Shown here piece by piece: positions 32,756 to 41,383 of a stretch of 64,000 bases of DNA. Both the position numbers and the translations under genes were made by a program. Source of the DNA: Flavobacteria bacterium BAL38 (lineage in GTDB: Bacteria; Bacteroidota; Bacteroidia; Flavobacteriales; Flavobacteriaceae); contig AAXX01000006.1 of assembly GCA_000169355.1 (NCBI GenBank), forward strand, positions 1 to 64,000, read 5' to 3'. The notes under the pieces were generated by a model. That model ran no database searches. It worked only from the letters and a program-made list of their open reading frames with translations, and was not told the DNA's origin. Numbering within the stretch: position 1 is the first letter of the stretch; each line of letters opens with the position of its first letter.

Positions 32756-34258
32756 CTACATCCATGTTTTCTCCGAAGTCTCTACTTGATACATCCAATA
32801 ATTTACTAATTGTTTAATTTCTGAATAATTTCCGGTTGAAAAACTTATGTTACCACCAGCTGTTGATAAAGTAACGGAACCAATGTTAGTATACTTTTGC
32901 CAAAAAAACTGTTGGGTTTTTATCGTTTGAATTTTAAAAGGTTCAATAATTGATGTGTCAATATCCCAAGCTCCATTTTGTTTAATTATAAAATCATCCG
33001 AAACAAAAAGCTTATAATTTTTAAACGAAAACCAAATTATAATTCCAGCAAAAACGAAAAAAATAGTTGTGTAAATGCTCCATTCTGTCCATGTTACAAA
33101 TTCTGTTTTACAATTTAGAAATAACATTGTTAAAATCGGAATTAATAAAAAGAAAAAAGAATTCAAAGCTAATTTTCGCCAATTAGGCAAATATAAAGTA
33201 CCTTTTTTAGGCACCTGAGAAAATAACAATTTTAAAATCTCAAAACTTTCTTGTTGTGAACAACCTGGCACTTCAATTTTATCTTTCTCTTTTATTTTTT
33301 GAGCATCACTTGAGGCTTGATGAACTCCAATCGTAGTTACATCTAACTTTTTTTGAAAATAATTTTGAGTAATTTTTACAATTTGAACCTTGTTTGGATT
33401 TAACAAGATACTTTTGGTAGCTAATAAACCATAAGATAAAATAACCGATTGTTGGTTTTTTTGAATGGTAAAATCGAAATATCTAAAAATAGTTCGAACT
33501 AAATTAACAATTAAAACCAATGCAAAAACAAAACCAACTACCATTAAAACGGATGTAATTATTGGAAAAGATTCAAGATAATTTGTAACCTTATCTTCAT
33601 TAATAATATCGCTTTGAAATTGATTAAAATTTTCAATTATAGTCGTTAAAAAAACAAACAAAAGGGCTAAACTTTTTACATAATTTGAAGTAAATCCTAT
33701 TTTAATTAAACTAACTAATCCAATTTTTACAAAAGAAACAGGTTCAAACTCTTTTGATTGTGTATCGACTTTAGAATTAAGATTAATTTCTGAATAATGT
33801 ATTAAACGTTCTTTTAAAAGTGTAGCCAATTGATGTGAAATAGCACTAATTGAGGCTTCTTTTTTATCGCTTCCAGCAGTATCAATTTCTAATTTATATA
33901 CACCAACTAAGCGCTGAATTAAACTTTGATTGATATTTACTTGCTGAATTTTATGTAATTGAATTGTAATTTTCGATTTATTCAAAACGCCTTTTTGTAT
34001 TACAAATTCATTAGTTTCTTCATCGATATGAAAGGTAAAAAACCAATATTGTAAATATGAAAAAAAGCCCATTAATATTAAAACGCCTATAATACTTCCA
34101 AAAAAAAGGAATTTATTTAACGATTCAAATTTTACAAAATAAAGAATTAAAATAGGCCAAAACGCACGAATAGATTTTTGTAAGCTATTCGCAAACATTA
34201 CAAGAATTCCTGTTAGAGATTGCCTTTGAGGCATGGAGAAATCTACCAAATTACTCAT
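32756..34258 (-). CDS. PH-domain membrane protein (YdbT-like)
   Basis: 500 residues with repeated bacterial PH (DUF304) domains, each following a pair of membrane helices: the YWFFTFHIDEETNEFVIQKG block with IQLHKIQQVNINQSLIQRL at about 70-115, a second at about 260-330, and a third near the C terminus (KLFVSDDFIIKQNGAWD). This is the usual plan of YdbT, paired with YdbS. The role is unknown; in Bacillus the YdbS/YdbT pair affects resistance to certain antimicrobials. Its start overlaps the 3' end of the partner gene by 8 bases, so translation is coupled. Confidence 0.85.
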   Translation of the reverse strand: MSNLVDFSMPQRQSLTGILVMFANSLQKSIRAFWPILILYFVKFESLNKFLFFGSIIGVLILMGFFSYLQYWFFTFHIDEETNEFVIQKGVLNKSKITIQLHKIQQVNINQSLIQRLVGVYKLEIDTAGSDKKEASISAISHQLATLLKERLIHYSEINLNSKVDTQSKEFEPVSFVKIGLVSLIKIGFTSNYVKSLALLFVFLTTIIENFNQFQSDIINEDKVTNYLESFPIITSVLMVVGFVFALVLIVNLVRTIFRYFDFTIQKNQQSVILSYGLLATKSILLNPNKVQIVKITQNYFQKKLDVTTIGVHQASSDAQKIKEKDKIEVPGCSQQESFEILKLLFSQVPKKGTLYLPNWRKLALNSFFFLLIPILTMLFLNCKTEFVTWTEWSIYTTIFFVFAGIIIWFSFKNYKLFVSDDFIIKQNGAWDIDTSIIEPFKIQTIKTQQFFWQKYTNIGSVTLSTAGGNISFSTGNYSEIKQLVNYWMYQVETSEKTWM

Positions 34259-34838
34259 TACTTTCAGCCGTTAAATTTTCTGGTAAAGAATTTTCTATAA
34301 CTTCAGTTTCTTCTAATTTATCTATTGGATTAATTTTATGAGAAACCATGTTTTTAATTTTTTGTGCTTCTTCCAACAACAGACCTGGAATCTCTAAATC
34401 AGAACTACTTCCACCTGCTGTAAACAACTCAATTGAAGCTAAGCCTAGTCTTCTTGCAATAAACCCTTGATGCAAAGCAACATGTTGTACTCTATTAAAA
34501 GGAATAATTGTAGTAGTCTCAGAAATTAATCCCGATTTATAAATAGCATCGTGCTCTCTAAAAGCATAACCTTTTTTATTAAAACTTAACTTTGCTATAA
34601 TAACAACAGCGACTAAAAATAGTACAAGAGCGCTAAAAATTAGTAGCCAATATTTTGTAGAAAAAACTTCTCTTTCAACAAAAAAAACAGTAGTAAATCC
34701 TCCAATTGCAAGAACTACTAACAATAAAAAATTAAACAGTAAAACCTTCACATAATTTGAATGCAAAGCATTTAAATGTAATTCTTCAAACTTTGGAAGC
34801 GTGTCTAAATCAATTGTATTATTTGAGAAGTTATTCAT
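34251..34838 (-). CDS. PH-domain membrane protein (YdbS-like)
   Basis: 195 residues with two membrane helices at about 33-52 and 65-85 and one bacterial PH (DUF304) domain after them (REHDAIYKSGLISETTTIIP, FNRVQHVALHQGFIARRLGL). Partner of the following YdbT-like gene, which it overlaps by 8 bases; it starts 3 bases after the stop of the outer-membrane protein gene. The YdbS/YdbT arrangement is common; the function of the pair is not settled. Confidence 0.85.
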   Translation of the reverse strand: MNNFSNNTIDLDTLPKFEELHLNALHSNYVKVLLFNFLLLVVLAIGGFTTVFFVEREVFSTKYWLLIFSALVLFLVAVVIIAKLSFNKKGYAFREHDAIYKSGLISETTTIIPFNRVQHVALHQGFIARRLGLASIELFTAGGSSSDLEIPGLLLEEAQKIKNMVSHKINPIDKLEETEVIENSLPENLTAESNE

Positions 34839-34841
34839 ATT

Positions 34842-35426
34842 TTATATTTTAAAACCAAGACCTAAATAAATAAAATGAGTGTTTGCTTTACCATCTATGT
34901 CGCTTGAATTTATTGGGAAATATTTGTAGCTTCCTTCAATAAAAAGCAAATTGGAAACATGATATTTTAAGCCCGGGTTAATTGTCAAGCCATTAAAGTT
35001 AAACTTTGTCGTTCGTGTAATAAAACCTGGATCTGAAGGATCGAAACTAGAAGTTTCAAATTTAAACTCATTATAAAAGAAAGCATAACCTAATCCGAAG
35101 AAAGGTTTTAATTTCCCTTTAAAAACATCAAATTCAATACTAACATTTGGATTCCAAATAAGAATGTCATTCTGTAAAAAGTAATCTCTAGTTTGTAAAT
35201 AATCAACCGTTAAACCTCCAAAAACAGAAATCATTTCGTCTTGATAAACCGCATAATTACACGAAACTCCAACAACTCCATTAAAGCCGTCGCTAATGAT
35301 ATTATCATTACGAAGATTCCCAACGTAATGAACTCCTACTTGAAATTTTGTTGGTTTATTAGTTTCCTCTTGGGCAAATAAAAAACTGGTACAAACTAAA
35401 AATAAGGCTAAAAATTTGTTTATCAT
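34842..35426 (-). CDS. outer-membrane beta-barrel protein
   Basis: 194 residues from the ATG with first base 35426, which gives a signal peptide (MINKFLALFLVCTSFLFAQ). The upstream ATG at 35474 would add polar residues in front of it and is rejected. The rest is made of alternating beta strands with aromatic and Gly-rich strand ends (QVGVHYVGNL, PFFGLGYAFFYNEF, YHVSNLLFIEGSYKY, THFIYLGLGFKI), ending in an aromatic/Gly C-terminal strand, so an eight-stranded outer-membrane barrel is likely. Substrate unknown. It is the first gene of the unit that runs into the PH-domain genes and menA. Confidence 0.8.
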   Translation of the reverse strand: MINKFLALFLVCTSFLFAQEETNKPTKFQVGVHYVGNLRNDNIISDGFNGVVGVSCNYAVYQDEMISVFGGLTVDYLQTRDYFLQNDILIWNPNVSIEFDVFKGKLKPFFGLGYAFFYNEFKFETSSFDPSDPGFITRTTKFNFNGLTINPGLKYHVSNLLFIEGSYKYFPINSSDIDGKANTHFIYLGLGFKI

Positions 35427-35485
35427 TGTGTTATAATTACAATATTCATGTTCAAAAATCAAATACATGTGCAATTGCTTTTACT

Positions 35486-35540
35486 TCGCTAAAGGATTAG
35501 CCAACTTCGTAGGAGATTCCTAGCAAGCTCGGAATGACAT
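35486..35540. repeat. dispersed repeat related to the 'gctcggaatgaca' family
   Basis: The 150-base gap between menB and the outer-membrane protein gene contains aaggattagccaacttcgta (35491-35510), then ggagattcctagcaagctcg and gaatgacat. The right part resembles the tails of the repeats at 12395 and 28539 (gctcag.g.gaca). Confidence 0.5.
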
Positions 35541-35576
35541 CAACCAATCACCTAACACCATTCACCCATCAACCAA

Positions 35577-36416
35577 CTAAGGTAAATATTTCTTTTCAAA
35601 GTTCGGTTTACGTTTTTCTAAGAACGCATCTCTTCCTTCTTTTGCTTCGTCTGTCATGTAGGCTAAACGAGTGGCTTCACCTGCAAAAACTTGTTGTCCT
35701 ACCATACCATCATCAGTTAAATTCATGGCGAATTTTAGCATTTTAATCGATGTTGGTGATTTTTCTAGAATTTCTTGCGCCCATTCATACGCTGTGTCTT
35801 CCAATTCAGCATGAGGAATAACAGCATTTACCATTCCCATTTCAAAAGCGTCTTGTGCTGAGTAATTTCGACCTAAGAAGAAGATTTCTCTAGCTTTCTT
35901 TTGTCCTACCATTTTAGCTAAATAAGCAGAACCGTAACCTCCATCGAAACTAGTTACGTCAGCATCGGTTTGTTTAAAAATTGCGTGTTCTTTACTTGCT
36001 AACGTTAAATCACAAACCACATGAAGCGAATGTCCGCCACCAACAGCCCAACCCGGAACTACACAAATAACAGCTTTTGGCATAAAGCGAATCATACGTT
36101 GTACTTCTAAAATGTTTAATCTGTGGTAACCATCTTCTCCTACATAACCTTGGTGTCCACGAGCTTTTTGGTCACCACCACTACAGAAACTCCAAATGCC
36201 ATCTTTAGAACTTGGTCCTTCAGCAGAAAGTAACACAACTCCTATCGATGTGTCTTCTTGAGCATCATAAAATGCTTCAATTAATTCTTTAGTGGTTTTC
36301 GGACGAAAGGCATTTCTAACATCTGGTCGGTTGAATGCGATTCGGGCTACTCCATCACATTTTTTATAGGTAATATCTTCAAATTCTCTTACTGTTTTCC
36401 AGTTGATTGTACTCAT
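35577..36416 (-). CDS. menB: 1,4-dihydroxy-2-naphthoyl-CoA synthase
   Basis: 279 residues of the crotonase superfamily. It closes the second ring of menaquinone by Dieckmann cyclisation of o-succinylbenzoyl-CoA. Family marks: FCSGGDQKARGHQGYVGED, the oxyanion hole VVPGWAVGGGHSLHVVCDLT, QTDADVTSFDGGYGSAYLAK, and the C-terminal EGRDAFLEKRKPNF. Length and motifs match MenB closely. It lies upstream of the outer-membrane protein/PH/menA unit on the same strand, separated by 150 bases with a repeat, so co-transcription is uncertain. MenD and MenE are not in the window. Confidence 0.95.
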   Translation of the reverse strand: MSTINWKTVREFEDITYKKCDGVARIAFNRPDVRNAFRPKTTKELIEAFYDAQEDTSIGVVLLSAEGPSSKDGIWSFCSGGDQKARGHQGYVGEDGYHRLNILEVQRMIRFMPKAVICVVPGWAVGGGHSLHVVCDLTLASKEHAIFKQTDADVTSFDGGYGSAYLAKMVGQKKAREIFFLGRNYSAQDAFEMGMVNAVIPHAELEDTAYEWAQEILEKSPTSIKMLKFAMNLTDDGMVGQQVFAGEATRLAYMTDEAKEGRDAFLEKRKPNFEKKYLP

Positions 36417-36440
36417 ATTTTTAAATTTATTTTATTTTTC

Positions 36441-36891
36441 AAGGGCAAATTCAAGTTCAAGTTCAAGATTAAAATTATTTCAATTTATTTAACATCATTC
36501 TTGATGTAATAGCAATTAATTCTTCTACTTCTGACAAAAGCCAATTTCTTTCATTCTCTTCACCTTCTTTGATGTAATTTAAAACTCGGAGTGAATTTCT
36601 TGATTCTTTTAATTCTTTTACAACTAATGATAATTTAAAAACGTAATCTTTATCCGTAATTGTTCCTTGAGATTCACCGTAGTTTAAAGAAGCACTTCCA
36701 GAAGAACGAATTAATTGATTTTTGTAATATTCTAATTCATATGCCTTAGCTAATTTTCTAACAAAGAAAATCGATTCACCAGCAAATCTAACTAATCTTT
36801 CATCTAAATTGAATATTCTTTCAGTTGGTTCGTTTAATTCCATAAATGTTTTAAATGTTTATCTTTCAAATTGAACTTGAACTTGCCTTTG
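36441..36891. repeat. inverted 'ttgaacttgaacttg' repeats flanking the four-helix-bundle gene
   Basis: Left arm aagggcaaattcaagttcaa... (36441-36466) and right arm ttgaacttgaacttgcctttg (36871-36891) are inverted to one another over about 15 perfect bases plus the ggcaa/ttgcc ends. They bound the gene on both sides, 6 and 28 bases outside it. Related tracts lie at 28313 and 43569-43615. Confidence 0.6.
36475..36843 (-). CDS. four-helix-bundle protein (23S rRNA intervening-sequence type)
   Basis: 122 residues of the S23/IVS-encoded family, which folds as a small four-helix bundle: RLVRFAGESIFFVRKLAKAY, LIRSSGSASLNYGESQGT, LVVKELKESRNSLRVLNYI, VEELIAITSRMML. In spirochaetes and others such genes lie inside 23S rRNA; here it stands alone in an intergenic place, as is common in Bacteroidota, flanked by inverted hexamer-type repeats. 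Its function is unknown; it may be carried by a small mobile cassette. It lies between menB and the C1 peptidase gene, which is divergent. Confidence 0.85.
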   Translation of the reverse strand: MELNEPTERIFNLDERLVRFAGESIFFVRKLAKAYELEYYKNQLIRSSGSASLNYGESQGTITDKDYVFKLSLVVKELKESRNSLRVLNYIKEGEENERNWLLSEVEELIAITSRMMLNKLK

Positions 36892-36962
36892 ATTTTTGTA
36901 TTTGTTTTGGTAAAAATAATTCATTTTTTGCATTATATTGCAAGTTCAAAACAATAAGATTT

Positions 36963-38081
36963 ATGAAAAAACTATATATCGGATTGCTGTTTGCCTCTGG
37001 GTTATTTACAGCTTCGGCTCAAAACTATGAATTTCAAGACGTTATTGACTTGGATAGACTTCCTGTTATCTCGCAAGATATTACAGGAACATGTTGGAGT
37101 TTCTCTACTTCTTCTTTTTTAGAATCGGAAATCATTCGTTTAACAGGAAAGAAAATCGACCTTTCGGAAATGTATCAAGCGAGAACTACGTATCCTTTAA
37201 AAGCTGAAAATTATGTAATGCGTCAAGGAAAGGCAAATTTTAGTGAAGGTGCTTTGGCACATGATGTAATGAATAGTATAACTAAGTTTGGATTAGTTCC
37301 GAATAGTGTTTTTGATGGCTTAAACGATGGAGAATCGAAACATAATCACGCTGAAATGGTTTCCGTTTTAGAGGCCATGTTAAAAACGTATGCTGAAAAT
37401 CCGGGAAGAAAATTATCTACAAATTGGAAACAAGCGATTCATGCTGTTTTAGATATTTATTTGGGAAGCATTCCGACAAAATTTGAATACGAAGGCAAAA
37501 ATTATACTCCAAAATCATTTGCTGAATTCGCAAAAATTAAACCTGAAAATTATGTGACGTTAACTTCGTTTACACATGAAGCAAATTACAAACCGTTTAT
37601 TTTAAACATTCCAGATAATTTTTCAAACGGTAGCATGTATAATTTGCCTTTAGACGAATTTATCGCCAATATTGATAATGCGTTAGCAAATGGTTATTCT
37701 TTGTCTTTAGATTGTGATGTTTCGGAAGCTACATTCTCTGGAAAATATGGTATTGCATTTATTCCAGAAAAAGAAGAAGATGTAAAAACTGGCTTAGGAG
37801 AAATTATCACTGAAAAAAATATTACACCTCAATTCCGTCAACAAGAATTTGAAAATCTTTCTACTACCGATGACCATTTAATGCATATTGTGGGGAAAGT
37901 AAAAGACCAAAAAGGGAATATGTATTATAAAGTAAAAAACTCTTGGGGAACTGATGAAAAAAAAGTTGCTAATGGAGGTTACGTCTATATGAGTGTAGCT
38001 TATATGAAATTAAAAGCTATTTCTGTTTTAGTTCATAAAGATGGGATTCAAAAAGAAACTAAAAAGAAATTAGGATTGTAA
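36963..38081 (+). CDS. secreted C1-family (papain-like) peptidase, bleomycin hydrolase/aminopeptidase C type
   Basis: 372 residues from the ATG at 36963, which starts a signal peptide (MKKLYIGLLFASGLFTASAQ); the frame is open further upstream to 36855, but that stretch is not protein-like. The active-site cysteine is Cys44 in ITGTCWSFSTSSFLES; the catalytic His is in TDDHLMHIVGKVKD and the Asn in YYKVKNSWGT. It should cleave peptides outside the cytoplasm. The PH-domain gene begins directly after its stop (TAAATG), so the two are in one operon. Confidence 0.88.
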   Translation: MKKLYIGLLFASGLFTASAQNYEFQDVIDLDRLPVISQDITGTCWSFSTSSFLESEIIRLTGKKIDLSEMYQARTTYPLKAENYVMRQGKANFSEGALAHDVMNSITKFGLVPNSVFDGLNDGESKHNHAEMVSVLEAMLKTYAENPGRKLSTNWKQAIHAVLDIYLGSIPTKFEYEGKNYTPKSFAEFAKIKPENYVTLTSFTHEANYKPFILNIPDNFSNGSMYNLPLDEFIANIDNALANGYSLSLDCDVSEATFSGKYGIAFIPEKEEDVKTGLGEIITEKNITPQFRQQEFENLSTTDDHLMHIVGKVKDQKGNMYYKVKNSWGTDEKKVANGGYVYMSVAYMKLKAISVLVHKDGIQKETKKKLGL

Positions 38082-38528
38082 ATGGTTTATAAATCGGCTG
38101 TAAGTAAAGCAAATAAATTCATTTACATTGGAACAATTGTATTTTTGATACTACTTTCTATTCCGAGTTTTTTTGAAGATACTTATGAACCTTTTTTAGT
38201 ATTATTTTCAATTCATTTTGTAATTATTTTATTTATAATTTGGACGTATAAAACCACTTTTTACAAGATTGAGAACACCTGTTTACATTGGAAATCTGGA
38301 CCTTTTTATGGTGAAATTGATATTCAAAAAATCAATAAAATTGAATATCACAAAGGAATTATTGTACCAACTATTTGGAAACCAGCACTCAGTCATATAG
38401 GTATCATAATTACTTACAATAAATATGATGATATTTATATTTCACCTGAAAAACAAGAAGAATTTATTGCTACATTGCAACGCCTAAATCAAAATATTAC
38501 ATTTAAGAATACGCCTTATGTTGAATAA
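38082..38528 (+). CDS. small PH-domain membrane protein
   Basis: 148 residues with two membrane helices at about 12-30 and 36-55, then a PH-like segment (TTFYKIENTCLHWKSGPFYG, EIDIQKINKIEYHK) related to bacterial PH (DUF304) proteins. The ATG follows the peptidase stop without a gap, and its 3' end overlaps the serine hydrolase gene by 11 bases, so the three genes form an operon. The function is unknown. Confidence 0.72.
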   Translation: MVYKSAVSKANKFIYIGTIVFLILLSIPSFFEDTYEPFLVLFSIHFVIILFIIWTYKTTFYKIENTCLHWKSGPFYGEIDIQKINKIEYHKGIIVPTIWKPALSHIGIIITYNKYDDIYISPEKQEEFIATLQRLNQNITFKNTPYVE

Positions 38529-39699
38529 AATAGTATTTGTAAGCTTAAGTTTACTACTTTTTAATTGCAAAAATAAACCCGACGAAAATAAAGAATCTAC
38601 TGTTAAAGATGTTGATGGTAATGTGTCTGAATATGCTGTAAACTTTACTCCTTTAACAACGGTATATAAGAAAAAAACGGCTGATGATTTAGAGGCGTTT
38701 TATAATGCTAAATTTAATTCTAAAGACTATAGTGGTTCCTTTTTAGTAGCAAAAAATGGCGAAATTTTATATGAAAATTATAGCGGATATGCTTACAAAG
38801 AAAAAGGAGATTCGATAAAACAAAATACTCCATTACACATTGCATCTGTAAGTAAAGTTATAACAGCTGTAACCATTTTAAAATTAGTTGATGCTAAAAA
38901 ATTAAAACTAGACGATTTAGTAACTTCTATTTTACCTGAATTTCCTCACGAAAAAACAACCGTAAGAATGCTATTGAATCATAGAAGTGGTTTAAGAAAC
39001 TATGCTTACTTCACTGATGATAAAGGCGTTTGGGATAAAAAGAAAACGCTAACCAATCAAGATGTATTAACTCTTTTAGCTACTAAAAAAATTGGATTAG
39101 AATCTACACCTGGAACACGCTTTGGATATTGTAACACCAATTATGCCTTATTAGCATTAGTCATTGAAAAAGTAACAAATAAAACCTATCCAAAAGTACT
39201 TCAAGAACTTATTTTTGATCCATTGGGAATGAAAAACACCTTTGTTTTTGATGATTTAACAAAGCAAGATAGCGTAAGTCAATCCTACAAAAACAATTAT
39301 TTACGATTGGCTTTTGAATATTTAGATCAGGTGTATGGTGATAAAAACATCTACTCTACTCCTCGCGATTTACTTCAATTTGATTTGGCATTGTACTCAG
39401 AAAAATTTTTGAGCGCTGCAATGAAAGCCGAAATGTTTAAAGGATATAGTTACGAACGCAAAGGAACCAGAAATTATGGTTTAGGAATTCGTATGTTAGA
39501 ATTTGAAACGGGCCAACAATATTTCTTTCACAACGGGTGGTGGCACGGAAATACTTCGGCTTATGTAACGCTTCAAAAAGATTCAGTTACGATAATTGCC
39601 ATTTCAAATAAATTTTCAAAAAAACCTTATCAAACCAAGAGATTGGCTCCAAAATTTGGCGATTATCCGTTTAAGTTTAATGATGAAGAGGGAGAATAA
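38518..39699 (+). CDS. serine hydrolase (beta-lactamase/esterase-like lipoprotein)
   Basis: 393 residues. Lipoprotein signal with lipobox LLFNC (Cys17). The catalytic SxxK motif is Ser110-Val-Ser-Lys113 (HIASVSKVITAV), YCN in GYCNTNYALLALV is the Tyr motif, and HNGWWHGNTS gives the HxG-like third motif, as in class C beta-lactamase family proteins and peptidases. True beta-lactamase activity is not implied; many such proteins are peptidases or esterases. The start overlaps the PH-domain gene by 11 bases. Confidence 0.85.
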   Translation: MLNKIVFVSLSLLLFNCKNKPDENKESTVKDVDGNVSEYAVNFTPLTTVYKKKTADDLEAFYNAKFNSKDYSGSFLVAKNGEILYENYSGYAYKEKGDSIKQNTPLHIASVSKVITAVTILKLVDAKKLKLDDLVTSILPEFPHEKTTVRMLLNHRSGLRNYAYFTDDKGVWDKKKTLTNQDVLTLLATKKIGLESTPGTRFGYCNTNYALLALVIEKVTNKTYPKVLQELIFDPLGMKNTFVFDDLTKQDSVSQSYKNNYLRLAFEYLDQVYGDKNIYSTPRDLLQFDLALYSEKFLSAAMKAEMFKGYSYERKGTRNYGLGIRMLEFETGQQYFFHNGWWHGNTSAYVTLQKDSVTIIAISNKFSKKPYQTKRLAPKFGDYPFKFNDEEGE

Positions 39700-39981
39700 T
39701 TAAAATAAATTCATCTTAAAATATCGTAACATAAACACAATTGTTACTATATTTAATACTAAAGATAGCCAATAAGATTTATTGTAATCGTCTGTATTTA
39801 TAGCGATTTCATACAAATTTAAAAGTGGTAAAATCACAACTCCTATCCAAATTGGAATCCAAATGATTTCGGTTTCAAAACCAATGAAGTGAATGGTTTC
39901 AAAATTTTGAAAAATAGCAACAAACGTTAGTAATAAAACTAAAATACTTAATAAAAGATATATTTTGTTTTTTGCTGTCAT
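39700..39981 (-). CDS. small membrane protein, unknown
   Basis: 93 residues with three predicted hydrophobic segments (about 5-22, 35-52 and 70-88) and few polar residues between. I do not recognise a family. It lies 9 bases after the following lipoprotein gene on the same strand, so the two are probably transcribed together, and it converges with the serine hydrolase gene directly (no intergenic space). Confidence 0.6.
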   Translation of the reverse strand: MTAKNKIYLLLSILVLLLTFVAIFQNFETIHFIGFETEIIWIPIWIGVVILPLLNLYEIAINTDDYNKSYWLSLVLNIVTIVFMLRYFKMNLF

Positions 39982-39990
39982 AATAATTAA

Positions 39991-40404
39991 TTACTTTTTA
40001 TTCCAAACAATTAGACTGTCATTTGGCAAATCGTATTCATAAACTATTTTTGAAATACTATCTATATAAATCCATCCATTGGAAGAGAATCTTGTATTTG
40101 TACCATCAATATCGGATACGCTTTGACCAATATTGAAAATATAATAATTTTTTGAATCAGTCTTTTCAATTTGATCCAAAATCCATTCAACTTTAACATT
40201 ATCTTTTAATGCAAGCTTAATCAATTCATTTTCAGAATTATTTATATAATCATAAACTAATGAATCATACCAATTTTGTGAATTCAAAACCAATGAAGAA
40301 TCAATCTTCTTATCAACACTTTTATCTTCTAATTTAGTCTTATTATTACATGATAAAAAAATAAATAAAACAGAAACTAAAATTATATTCTTATTTAATA
40401 TCAT
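39991..40404 (-). CDS. small lipoprotein, unknown
   Basis: 137 residues. A lipoprotein signal (ILVSVLFIFLSC, Cys19) is followed by a polar, Lys/Ser/Asp-rich protein with no recognised motif. Compositionally like its neighbour (AT-rich, single short gene). Likely on the outer membrane or periplasmic face; no function can be assigned. Confidence 0.6.
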   Translation of the reverse strand: MILNKNIILVSVLFIFLSCNNKTKLEDKSVDKKIDSSLVLNSQNWYDSLVYDYINNSENELIKLALKDNVKVEWILDQIEKTDSKNYYIFNIGQSVSDIDGTNTRFSSNGWIYIDSISKIVYEYDLPNDSLIVWNKK

Positions 40405-40419
40405 TTGATAGTATACTAT

Positions 40420-41256
40420 TTAAATCAAATAAATTCCGTCTTCTTTGATTTCGATAAGCTTTTGTTTGTATAAATTACCAACGGCTTTTTTGAAATTCTT
40501 TTTACTCATTTTCAACACCGTTTTAATGTCATCTGGATGCGAATTATCTGTCAAGCGTAAGAAACCACGATTGGCTTTTAATTCATCTAAAATAATTTGT
40601 GAAGAAGGTTCGATTGCTTCTACTCCAACTTTGCGAAGCATCACATCAATTTTCCCATCAGGACGAATATTTTTAATATAACCAACGGTTTTCATTCCTG
40701 GTTTTACATCCGTATATACTTCATTTTTATAAGCTAAGCCTTTGTATTTCTGGTTAATGATGACGTTAATTCCACCATCTGTAATATGAGAAATTAAGAT
40801 ATTTACTTCTTCGTTGGGTTCTAAATCAACATTTTCATTTGTCAAATATTTATTGGTTCTACTCGAAGCTACCAAACGATTTGTTTTTTCGTCCATGTGC
40901 ATGTAAACCAAATAACGCTTTCCTACTTCCATAGGACGAGCTTGCTCTTTAAACGGAACAAATAAATCTTTCTCTAATCCCCAATCTAAAAAAGCACCAA
41001 ACTGATTCATGTAATTTACTTTCAAATGCGCAAATTCGTTCAGTTTAATATAAGGTTTAAGAGTAGTTGCTACAGGACGTTCTTCGTGATCTAAATATAT
41101 AAAAACCGTTAAATCGTCTCCAATAGAAAATTCTTTAGGAACATATTTATTAGGCAACAAAACATCATCGTCTTGTGTTTCTTCGCTTCCTAAAAATAAA
41201 CCTACTTTAGTATCTCTTAATATTTTTAACGTATTGAACTCTCCTATATGTAACAT
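40420..41256 (-). CDS. S1-domain RNA-binding protein (CvfB-like)
   Basis: 278 residues from the ATG with first base 41256 (an in-frame ATG 21 bases upstream would give MQNIYFI and is less likely). S1/OB-fold repeats are visible: the second around AHLKVNYMNQFGAFLDWGLE (about 82-105), the third at YKNEVYTDVKPGMKTVGYIK. The C-terminal 60 residues form a winged helix-like segment (TVLKMSKKNFKKAVGNLYKQ). This is the CvfB/YitL architecture, implicated in RNA binding and virulence-gene expression in other bacteria. It lies 15 bases from the small lipoprotein gene downstream. Confidence 0.85.
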   Translation of the reverse strand: MLHIGEFNTLKILRDTKVGLFLGSEETQDDDVLLPNKYVPKEFSIGDDLTVFIYLDHEERPVATTLKPYIKLNEFAHLKVNYMNQFGAFLDWGLEKDLFVPFKEQARPMEVGKRYLVYMHMDEKTNRLVASSRTNKYLTNENVDLEPNEEVNILISHITDGGINVIINQKYKGLAYKNEVYTDVKPGMKTVGYIKNIRPDGKIDVMLRKVGVEAIEPSSQIILDELKANRGFLRLTDNSHPDDIKTVLKMSKKNFKKAVGNLYKQKLIEIKEDGIYLI

Positions 41257-41331
41257 AATAAAATAAATATTTTGCAAAGGTAAGCAATTTAAAAATTAGA
41301 ATTTAGAATTCAGAAATTCAGAAAACAAAAA

Positions 41332-41365
41332 AAACCACAAATCAATTAATGAAATGTGGTTTTTA
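41332..41365 (-). terminator. terminator of the porin gene (minus strand)
   Basis: Stem aaaaccaca / tgtggtttt around a 16-base loop; on the minus strand it ends in a T run and lies 18 bases after the porin stop. Confidence 0.7.
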
Positions 41366-41383
41366 AAATTGAAATTATTGAAA

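Noticed and set aside
36855..36962. N-terminal extension of the C1 peptidase
   Set aside because: The stretch contains the repeat arm and has no protein-like composition; the signal peptide begins at 36963.
38518..39699. Antibiotic-resistance beta-lactamase
   Set aside because: The SxxK/YxN motifs are shared with many esterases and peptidases of the same fold; no resistance context is seen.
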